This document shows, one piece after another, positions 35,476-45,815 of a DNA stretch of 64,000 nucleotides; positions within the stretch are counted from its first letter, which is position 1; the number at the start of each line of letters is the position of its first letter. The notes beneath the pieces were generated by a model, which was given only the letters and a program-made list of their open reading frames with translations, had not been told where the DNA came from and made no database searches. The position numbers and the translations under genes are program-made. The stretch covers positions 560,501-624,500 of the forward strand of contig OY776123.1 of NCBI GenBank assembly GCA_963675135.1, read 5' to 3'. This DNA comes from Galeopsis tetrahit (lineage: Eukaryota > Streptophyta > Magnoliopsida > Lamiales > Lamiaceae).

Positions 35476-36754
35476 AAAAATCGAACTCATGATGTATGGG
35501 TGTGAGCCTTGAGACTCTGATACTATTCAAGAATTTCGTCTCATTTAAAAGTTCTAACTTGTGTGGTCGGGAATTAATTTCCTAATAAAAACGACCTCGA
35601 AAAGGAATTGGAAAGAGTATTTCTTGTACGAAATTAAATATTGTGGCAAATTCTTTTACTGAATTGAATACGACTTTTAAGTGTTTTGAATATATTATTT
35701 TTAATTCATCAATTAAAATTAAATAGAAAATATGGTTCAAAGTGCACTCAAATATTAATTCATCGATCGTTTCATTCTTTTCCAAATGCTCTCTCGAAAT
35801 AAAAGACTTGTAATTAATTCCAAATAATTAATCGGTAAATAGTTAATTGGCTAATATATACTTCCTCCATTTCACCACAATTTTTTTTAGTGTTTAATTA
35901 AGAAATATGATAGAAAATACAACACCCTATCCGTCTGGCACACTTTCTTTATTAAGACGTTTCAAGATTATTTGTAAACTATTAATATATTAATACCCTC
36001 TTAATTAACATCACCAACCACTAAATCCACTTTAATTTCTTAAAAAGTGTATCGGTCAAACAGTGAAAATAAACTCATTTATAAACAGTGGTATATGCTT
36101 GGGACTTAAGAGTATGCTCCTCTCTAGGACCCCCACAAATGGGCGGTGGAATTGATCCTCCGGAATTAATTAGTCGATCATAGAATCGGATACCCGACAC
36201 TTCAAAAAAAATAAAAAATAAACATAGGATATATTTTCAATACAATCAATTATATTTCTTTAATTATACTTTTTTTACACATTTAGTCATAATTGGTATA
36301 CACTATACTATAATGCTATCATTTCAATTAACATATTTATTTTCATGAAATAACATATTTTTGTGTATGTAGTTAAACATTTTTCGTGTGTGGTGTTGGT
36401 GCTAGTCTATGTTCATATAGTATTAAGTTCTTGTTCATATAGTAACATATTATTTTTTTAGTTCCGAGTGTTATTGAATGCATGTAATAATATCCCATGT
36501 TAATAACATATTTTTAATAAATAATTAATAATAACACATTTTTTTAAAATTGAGGATCTTCAATTCTAGCAATTGAATCATAAATAACATATATATAATA
36601 TATGTTGCAATATTTGATTATAGAGAGAAAATGTGGTACAATTTAAGTACAAGCACTTGGAGATGCCTAATACAAAATTATATCCATTGCAACTTTTTAA
36701 TTAGTACTATGAAAATATGCATTTCCTTACCACATAGGGATATACTCATGGCCA
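35476..36754. other. intergenic between CACTA and B3 gene 2
   Basis: No gene seen. Around 35860-36075 there is a degenerate Stowaway-like sequence (TACTTCCTCCATTTCACC). From about 36228 the sequence is the start of the tandem-duplicated unit that carries B3 gene 2. Confidence 0.5.
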
Positions 36755-38453
36755 TTAATCTTGAACCTCCTTAACTATGATGACATTCTGATCCGGCTTG
36801 AACTCGAACGAGTATGTTTTTCCATAGACTAAGTTGTTGGCGGTTCGAAATTCAGTCCAGCCATGCGTCATATCGATCCTCATCGCGTCTCTAAAATTAC
36901 GATCCAACGTAACCAACTGGCTTCCATGCTCCCCTACAAACTTCACTTTTTGTTTCTCCATCAAACCAGCTGCCCTTACAAATGGTCTCTTAGGTGTCTA
37001 AATTTCACCAAAAATCAAACAAATTTTACACGTGTAAAGTGAAAAAATAAATTAACGTAATGATTAAATAAATGAATTCATGGTTGAGAAATTTAATTAC
37101 CAATCTTGATTGGTGATGGGACTTGAGAACAATTTCGTAGTAGAATGGGTTGCTCATCTTTTCTAAATTAGGGTTTCTTGCAATTGTAGACACTTCAGGA
37201 GATTCTTCCTTAATAAAATTAGGGTTTCTTGCAACCGTAGGCACTGCAGAAGATTCTCCCTTTCTAAAGTTAGGGTTTCGTGCAACCGTTTGCACTGCTG
37301 AAGATTCTCCCTTTCTAAAGTTAGGGTTTCGTGTAACGGTAGGTATTACAGAAGATTCCCCCTTTCTAAAATTAGGGTTTCGTGCAACCCTAGGAAATTC
37401 CTTTTTGCAGTAACTTGTGTCATAAATAGAAACATCAAGAAGGAATCCACCATCATTCAACATGAAAACTAGAAAATATCCATACTCTAATTTCACATGT
37501 TTTGCAAAATTGTTCCAACCAAAGCTTGAGAAGCAAAACATCCCATCTTCAATAGCTTCCACCTTCACGTCCCATGTTCTTCCCGATTCGATTCTCAGTT
37601 TCACTTGTTTATGCAATTTTGATCCATATTTTTGCATGAACATAGGAGGTAATCGCTGCAAGCAAACAAACAAATCGATCATTTTAGTTATCAAAACAAC
37701 GAACAAAATTATATACTTGTTCATGTAGTAACATTGTACGTACGCATAGCTGGGGAGGGTAGTATCCCACCCAACCATTTAGATTTTTTTTATGCATTTC
37801 AAAAAAATATTTTACATTCCATCGTCCAATTTCATTGTACACACACCCCTTTCTGAAAATAATATTATTCATACTATTATATATATTTCCACCCGACAAA
37901 ACAATCATCATTTATTTATCCACTTTCATTCACTTCATTTACAAATGAACACCACAATACCCCTACTTATACCCTCAACTTATCTACCTTATTAATAAAT
38001 TAATCAATATTTATTAAAACTCCCAAATAAATTTAATCCGGAGGGAGTATATTACTCAACCTAAGAATTAATCGTATGTATAAGCTTTACACTATACCAC
38101 CAAGCCACATTCATTTTCATAGAATTATTAGTAAAATAAACTAAATAGTTAACCATTTAAAATGATCACTAAAATTTCATTTATATATATTAATAAAAAC
38201 AGACCAACACCCACCTCTCTCTCTCTCTCAAACGAAAATAGATATAAAAAAAATATGATTGACAATAAAATCTAAAGCTCAAAATCTTCAAATTTACATC
38301 GATGAATTCTATCCGATAATTAAAGATAGTATGTAGAACACACGCAACTTATGTAAACAAATAAATATTTTTATGACTTACAAGAAGGCGAGTGAAATCA
38401 TCTCGAATAATGACCTTGTAAAAAGATGCTCTTGTCTCTGGATTTTCGTTCAT
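36755..38453 (-). CDS. B3-domain (REM-like) transcription factor, gene 2
   Basis: Three exons, minus: 38382-38453, 37101-37655, 36755-36997, giving 289 residues. The first B3 domain starts in exon 1 (RASFYKVIIRDDFTRLL) and continues from RLPPMFMQKYGSKLHKQVKL to GYFLVFMLNDGG. The linker has five 17-residue units of the type VARNPNFRKGESSAVPT. The second B3 domain starts at YYEIVLKSHHQSRL and continues after intron 2 (TPKRPFVRAAGLMEKQKVKF ... GWTEFRTANNLVYG ... SFEFKP). Splice sites are clear (TTGCAG/CGATTACC, TTG/GTAATT, TTTAG/ACACC). Tandem duplicate of gene 3; the function within the REM group is unknown. Confidence 0.87.
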
Positions 38454-38646
38454 TGCTTAATTTCTTGTGATTTTTCAATGGAATATTTGAAGGGATTATA
38501 TATAATGATTTTTGATATTATGGAGGTTCATTAATGACATAATATTGTATTTAAATTAAAGGTCCTTCTAGTGTCCATATTTATTTTGAAAGATCTTAAA
38601 AGTAATTTTTTTTTCAGAAATTAAACCCTTAAAATATTAAAATATA

Positions 38647-38844
38647 CTCCCCTCCCATAATTATTTGCACACTTTTCTTATTGAAATGTTCCAAAATTAT
38701 CCGTACAATATGGAAATACTCAATAAAATAAATACATTCATTTTTTACATATATTTTATCTTATATCACCAATCATCAAATTCATTTTTCTTAAAAATTG
38801 TACATGTGTCGTAACCGTGCAAATAATTTTGGGACGAAGGGGAG
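38647..38844. mobile_element. Stowaway MITE upstream of B3 gene 2
   Basis: CTCCCCTCCCATAATTATTTGC at the left, inverted at the right (GCAAATAATTTTGGGAC...GGGGAG), flanked by TA on both sides. It is missing at the matching place in the duplicated unit (about 43372), so it was inserted or lost after the duplication. Confidence 0.85.
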
Positions 38845-40264
38845 TAGCTTTTCTTAATGTTCCGTTCAATAATTTGTAACTCAGTTCAACTTTAATGAAG
38901 CCACCGGTTTCATTAAACAAGCTTTGATCACCATTGTCAAATCTCATTATTTCAATATTTAAGGAATGTTTAATTTTTCAAAATCAAATTTAATATGATA
39001 TACGTAGGGTTTTCAAAATTAAATAAAACTTTTGGGATCTTTAGATCCATTTTGTCTTCACATAATTGCCAGGGAAATTGATTTAATTAAATGTTCACTT
39101 CTTCATCCAAAACCAAATCAACCATTCAATCTTTGCAAATATGTAATTCATCGATTCAAATTCATTATGTCAATTTAAATATAAATTTTAATAAATATTA
39201 GTAATTAATTTATATATACCGTAGATAAGTGGAAGGTATTATTGAGTCTTCTTATAAATAAAATACTCCACACTAAGTAAATAAATTATAGTTAAAGGGT
39301 GAAAATACAATGAAAAAAAAATTAGAAAAAAATAAACTGAACAATTAACCAGAGTGTGAATAATAAATATAGTATTAAAGAATGCATTCATTTTTCTAAC
39401 TATAAGAAATTAAAGATGCGCATATCCGTGTCGTTTCATCTTTGAAAAATAAATAAATAAAGATGCGTTTCATTTTATTTTATTTTTCCAAATGTTCGTA
39501 TGGGTATGGGCCGGGACTTAGAATTGAATGAGCATTCATGGGCCTATTTAAAGTATGTATAAGGGTGTTTTAGTTATTTAAGACAAATTGTTTACATTAT
39601 TTTATAAAATATCAATCATGCGAATGGAATTAATCAAGAAATGATTTTTCCATTTCTCGATAAATATCAATCATGAGAATGACCATTCAGATTTTCATTT
39701 CATTCCGACCTTCATTCCATTCGGTCACAATTTCATTTAGTCATACCAATCATTATAAGTATTACAATCTTCAATTAATTTAAATAATACTCCCTCCATC
39801 CCACAAAGATAGTCACATTTTTTTTTGGATGTCTCAAATTATAACCACATTTCATCTTTTATTTAAATATTAAATGCTTTATTGACAATTTTACCCTTAA
39901 TTAAATCCATATCATATTTTAAAAAGTTTTATCAAGCAATTGAGTGTTTAGATTTTCAAGATAGCGTTAATCAATTGCAGCTTTTCAGACAATTGAGTAT
40001 TTAGATTTTCAAGATAGCGTTAATCAATTCAAACAACTACTAAAAGATTTACTATATATATATTTTCAATTATTGACTTCTTCTGATTGATTGTCTTCTT
40101 AAAAAATTGTTTTTTTAGTTTCTTAAAAACATTTTGATATTTCATCTTCTAGCTTCTTTAAGGTTTCATTGAGTAGAAGACTCAAAGTTAAGCTCTCGTT
40201 TGATTTGGTAGAAATTTTTTTTAACTCATTACCACAAACTCAAACTATATATGAAAATATTTAT
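38845..40264. other. distal 5' flank of B3 gene 2, no gene
   Basis: AT-rich duplicated flank. A lone Stowaway-like end (CTCCCTCCATCCCACAAAGA, about 39788) and a repeated AATTGAGTRTTTAGATTTTC word (about 39940 and 39992) are the only structures seen. Confidence 0.45.
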
Positions 40265-41095
40265 AAACATATTATTATATTTTTTAATACAATCAATTAT
40301 ATTTCTTTAATTATATTTAGTCATAATTGGTATACTATACATTTCAATTACACTCAACAATAATATAATAATAAAATTTCATATACTTTTACATAATTGA
40401 ATATTGAGTTAAATTCTATTCTACTAACAAAACTAATAATTAAAAATTCCTAGCAACGCATTTTTTTTCATGAAATAACAGATTTTTGTTGATGTAATTA
40501 CACATTTTTCTTGTATGGTGTTGGTGCTAGTTGGTCTATTTTCATGTAGTATCAAGTTTTTGTTAATATAGTAACATAATTTTTTAAGTTCTAAGTGTAA
40601 ATTGAGTGCATGTAATACTCAAGGATGAAAATATTAGAAATTATTCTCGATATATATATATTTTTTTTATATATTCATTTTTCATAGTCACCGATATCGA
40701 TATTGAAAAAAATCAGCATTTTCACGTCATTTGTAAAAAAATATAGACATTTTTTAAAATTGAGGATAACTCCTCACCCTCAACTAATATCATAGAAAAT
40801 TAATAGTCTTCTAGCAATTGAATCATAAATAACACACATATATGTATATGTCCATGTTGCAATATTTGATTATATAGAGAAAAGGTGGCAGAACTTAAGT
40901 GCAAACACTTGGAGATGCCTAATGCAACATTATAACCAATGCAACATAAATAGCAACTTCCTAATTAGTACTTAGAAATCTCAAAAGTAAAATTAAGCCC
41001 ACATGCTTTTTCATTTTTTTGCCAAAAAGTGTATTTCCTTACCACATTGGGGGGTATACTTTGGCAAAAAGAAAATATAACTTCAAAACCAACCA

Positions 41096-43183
41096 TTAAT
41101 CTTGAACCTCCTTAACTATGATGACATTCTGATCCGGCTTGAACTCGAACGAGTATGTTTTTCCATAGACTAAGTCGTTGTCTATCCGAAATTCAGTCCA
41201 ACCATGTGTCAAATCGACCCTCATCGCGTCTTTAAAATCACGTTCCAATTCAACCATCTGGCTTCCACGCTCCCCTACAAGCTTCACTCTTTGTTTCTCC
41301 ATCAAACCCGCCGCCCTTGCAAATGGCCTCTTCGGTGTCTAAATTTCACCGAAAATCAAACAAATTGTAAACGAATGAAATCACATGTAACATTTTTTAT
41401 TCCACTCTATATATAACACATAGAAATGAAACTGAAATGTAAGACTACTTTTTGAGAGTTGAGGAAATTAAATAAATAAATTCATGGTTGAGAAATTTAA
41501 TTACCAATCTTGATTGGTGACGGGACTTGAGAACAACTTCATAGTAGAATGGGTTGCTCATCTTTTCTAAATTAGGGTTTCTTGCAATTGTAGGCACTGG
41601 AGGAGATTCTTCCTTAATGAAATTAGGGTTTCTTGCAACTATAGGCACTGCAGAAGATTCTCCCTTTAAATTAGGGTTTCGTGCAACTATAGACACTGCG
41701 GAAGATTCTCCCTTTCCTAAATTAGGGTTTCGTGCAACTGTTGGCACTGCGGAAGATACTCCCTTTCCAGAAGTAGGGTTTCTTGCAACTTTAGACATGG
41801 AAGAAGATTCTCCCTTTTTAGAAGTAGGGTTTTGTGCAACTGTAGGCACGGCAGAAGATTCTCCCTTTTTTAAATTAGGGTTTTGTGCAACTGTAGGCAC
41901 TGCAGAAGATTCTCCCTTTTTTAAATTAGGGTTTTGTGCAACTGTAGGCACTGCAGAAGATTCTCCCCTTTTTAAATTAGGGTTTCGTGCAACTGTAGGC
42001 ACTGCAGAAGATTTTCCCCTTCTAAAATTAGGGTTTTGCGCAACTGTAGGAACCGCAGGAAATTCCTTTTTGCAGCCACTTGTGTCATAAATAGAAACAT
42101 CAAAAAGGTATCCACCATCGTTCAACATGAAAACTAGAAAATCTCCAAACTCTAATCCCACATGTCGTGCAAAACTGCTCCAACCCAAGCTTGAGAAGCA
42201 AAACAACTTATCTCTTTTAATGGCTTCCTCCACCGGCTCCTCTTCAATGGCTTCCACCATCACGTCCCATGCTCTTCCCGATTCAATTCTCAGTATCACT
42301 CGTTCATGCAAATTTGGTCCATATTTTTGCATGAACATAGGAGGTAATCGCTGCAAGCAAAAAAAAACAAATTGATCATTTTAATCATTAGAACAACGAG
42401 CGAAATTATATATTTGGTCATGTAGTAACGTAACATCGTACGCATGGCTGGGGAGGGTAGTAGCCCACCCAACCATTTAGATTTTTTTTTATGCATTTCA
42501 AAAAATAATAATATATTTCATCGTCCAATTTCATAATACACACATCCACTTTCTGAAAACAATATTATTTATATTATTTTATCTCCACCCGACAATAATC
42601 ATCACTTATTAATTTATTCCCTTTCATTCACTTTATTTACAAATGAATACCAAAATACCTCCAATTATACCCTCAACTTATTTATCTTATTAATAAACTA
42701 ATTAATATTAAAACTCGCACATGTACCCAGAGATCGAACATAATAAATTTGGACGAAATGAGTATGTATATTAGTCAACCTAAGAATTAATTGTATCACA
42801 TACATCTTATGTATAAGATTAACGGTACTATACCACCAAGACACATTCATTTTCATAGATTTAATCTTAAAATAAACTAAATACTTAACTATATATTTAA
42901 AATGATCCCTATAATTTCATTTATATATATATTAATAAAAACAGAACCCCCTCCTCCTCTCTCTCCCTCAAACGGAAATAGATTAAAAGAATGATTGACA
43001 ATAAAATCTAAAGCTCAAACCTTCAGATTTATTATCGATGAATTTTATCCGATAAAGACAGGCAGAACAAACACAACTTATGTAAACAAACAAACATTTT
43101 TTATGACTTACAAGACGGTGAGTGATATCATCTAGAGTAACAATCTTGAAGAAAGATGGTCTTGTCTCTGGATTTTCGTTCAT
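41096..43183 (-). CDS. B3-domain (REM-like) transcription factor, gene 3, expanded linker
   Basis: Three exons, minus: 43112-43183, 41505-42350, 41096-41338, giving 386 residues. Same plan as gene 2: first B3 domain (PSFFKIVTLDDITHRL, RLPPMFMQKYGPNLHERVIL, FGDFLVFMLNDGG), linker, second B3 domain (YYEVVLKSRHQSRL, then AAGLMEKQRVKLVGERGSQM to SFEFKP). The linker holds about ten 17-residue units (one of them 16), consensus VPTVAQNPNLKKGESSA. The first B3 domain also carries an insertion with EEPVEEAIKRDK not found in gene 2. No stop or frameshift. Since the linker length is what varies, the spacing between the two DNA-binding domains may differ between paralogues. Confidence 0.87.
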
Positions 43184-44207
43184 TGCTTAATTTCTTGTGA
43201 GTTTTCAATGGAATATTTGAAGGGATTAAATAGAATGATTTTTGGTAGCTGATCATATTATTGGGGTTAATTCATTAATGACATAATGTATTTAAATTGA
43301 AGGTCCTTGAAGGGTCCATATTTATTTTGAAAGAAGTTTTTTTTTTTTTAAGAAATTAAACCCTTAAAATATTATTCCATTCATTAATTTGTAACTCAGT
43401 TCCACTTTAATGAAGCCACCAGTTTCATTAAAGAAGCTTTGATCACCATTGTTAAATCTCATTATTTCAATATTTAATTTTTCGAAATCAAATTTAATAT
43501 GATATACGTAGGGTTTTCAAAATAAAACTTTTGGGATCTTTAGATGCATTTTGTCTTCACATAAAATTGATTTTAATTGTTCACTTCTTCATCCAAAACC
43601 AAATCAACCATTCAATCTTTGCAAATATGTACTCCTCGATCCAAATTTATGTCAATTAATTTTTTTGAATATAAATTTTAATAAATATTAATTAATTTAT
43701 ATATACAGACTAGACCGTAGATATATAAGTTGAAGGTATTATTGAATCTTCTTATAAATAAAATACTTCACATTAAGTAAATAAGTGATAGTTGAAATGC
43801 AAAAATACAATAACGTGAACTGAGAATAATATTTTTTTTGAATAAGGATTAGTAATTTCTACGCATGCATTCATTTTTCTAACTATAAGAAATTAAAGAT
43901 GTGCATATCCGTGTCGTTTCATCTTTTCCAAATCCTAACTCTTTTTTATCTTGAAATAAAAGATAAAAAAAAATAAAGATGCGTTTCATTTTAATTTATT
44001 TTATTTTCCCAAATGTTCTCTCTATTGAAATAAAAGAAAAGTATTACAATCTCCAATTAATTCGAAAAATGTTTTTAAAAGCTTTATCAGACAATTGAGT
44101 GTTTTGATCTTCTAATAAGATAGTGTTAATCAATTCTAACATGCATCTTTTTCGACAATATTTAGATTTTCGATCAAAATAACGTCAATCATTTAGATTT
44201 TCAATCA

Positions 44208-45050
44208 TTAATTTTGGTTCTGTAATTTAAAATTTAAGTGGAGTTCTTTAGTACTGTAATTTTATATTTTTTTAATTTTAGTTATAAATGTATTAATTTT
44301 AGTCATGTAACTTTGTATTTTTTCAATACTAGTCCTGACGATATCAATTTTGAAAGAAATTTTTTTATTTACGACCCGTAATTTTCTCTTTTTTCTAAAA
44401 AAAAAAAGATAAAAAAAATATACATCCCATAATTTTTTTAATTTCCTTAATTTACATCCAATTTTTGTTGGAGACACCAAAACGGTAATGTTTCACTCAC
44501 GTATTTTTTCATGTGCACATAAAAATTATGGATAATCGACTGACATTGTAACGTGACTGAGCTTGACTTGTATAGCGTGAAAAAAACAATTGTCATGTGG
44601 ATAAAAAAATTACAAGTCACTATTTACAATTTGCAGAATAAAAAAAAATAACGTAAATTAACAAAGTTACAAAAGTATGGGACATATCCTTTTTTTGAAC
44701 ATTTTGAAAAAAAGGAACGTTCAAAAAAAGTTTAAAGTTACATGACATAAATAAATAAATCTTCTTATTGGACGTAAAAAAGCGAAATTTAAACGTAAAT
44801 TAATCAATTTAAGAAATTGTGGGACATAAATTAATTTTCTATCTTTTTTGGAACACTTTTCAAGAAAGTCAAAAGTTACAAATAATTTTTTTCTCCAATT
44901 TTAGTGTAAAGGTACATGACTAATATTGAGAAAATGCAAAGTTAAAGGACTATAATTGATATTGTCAGCACTAGAATTGAAAAAGTGTAAAGTTAAAGGA
45001 TTAAAGTTGAACTCGATCTAAGTTACAGGACCAAAATTGATATTTTCTAA
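44208..45050. mobile_element. Non-autonomous DNA element with long inverted ends
   Basis: The left end reads AATTTTGGTTCTGTAATTTA and the right end is the inverse of AATTTTGGTCCTGTAACTTA. The inverted similarity continues inward (GTGGAGTTC, TTTAGTCATGTAACTTTG and partners) over well over 100 bases. No coding sequence. The class is uncertain (MITE or Mutator-like). Confidence 0.7.
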
Positions 45051-45416
45051 GACAAATTTTAAAGTCATTAGACTCATTACCACATAATCAAACTATGAAA
45101 ATATTTACCCTTTTGTTTCATACTTGTTTACTTATTTACTTTAAACATGAATTTTATTAGTATTAAATGAGATAAAAATAGAGAGTATAAAAGTACTGTG
45201 AATAATAAAATAAAGTAATAGTTGGTTGGAAAATAAAAAAAAATGTTTGAAGGATATGAATTAGGAAGTGTGTAATAGTTGTATGTGTACTATTAATTCT
45301 TGCTTGTAACCTTGCTACTTGGTATATCTTATACCTTGTATGCTATGTTTCTGTTCAATAAGATCCCTTTTATTTACCGCAAGATAGCGTCAATCAATTC
45401 CATCATTCATATATGT

Positions 45417-45600
45417 ATACACTTTCTACTGCTCACTCGACTCGTTCGTTAAATGAACCAAGTTCAAGCTCATTAGATATTCAATTTACTAACAAGCCAG
45501 CTCGAACTCAATTCATTAGACTCAATATCTATTTTAAGCTCGTTAGGCTTGTTAACAAGACAAGCCAAGTACTCGGCTCGAATAACAGCTCTAAGAGGGA
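45417..45600. repeat. GCTCG-rich dispersed repeat, copy 2, CpG-depleted
   Basis: Same order of words as copy 1 at 3126-3430 (CGTTCGTTAAATGAACCAAG, TTTACTAACAAGCCAGCTCG), but most CpG sites of copy 1 are CpA or TpG here. Confidence 0.75.
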
Positions 45601-45815
45601 GTATTGAAGGTGAAGACAGAATTCCATAGGCCATAAGTTGAATAATTATATTCATACGTGAAAGTAAATGAAACAAAATTCCATATGATCTAAATACTAT
45701 TCATACACACTAACTTATGAACCATAGGCTAACTATACATTAATTCAATACATACATTCCACTGTATTATGAGAGACAACTGAAAAACTAATTCTTGGAA
45801 TTCCTACTATGAGAA

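Larger units (their letters stand above)
36228..44140. repeat. Tandem segmental duplication carrying B3 genes 2 and 3
   Basis: Unit A (about 36228-40030) and unit B (about 40265-44140) align from 3' flank through gene, introns and promoter to distal 5' flank. Shared words include ATACAATCAATTATATTTC, AGCACTTGGAGATGCCTAAT-like and CATATCCGTGTCGTTTCATC. The stops lie 4,341 bases apart and the starts 4,730, the difference being mostly linker-repeat expansion in gene 3. Unit A alone has the Stowaway element at 38647-38844. Confidence 0.85.

Noticed and set aside
41554..42090. CRISPR-like array (regular 51-base repeats) or a 178-codon plus-strand gene
   Set aside because: The repeats are in frame with the minus-strand B3 gene as 17-residue units without unique spacers, and this is a plant nuclear locus. 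The plus-strand frame is the mirror of those repeats.
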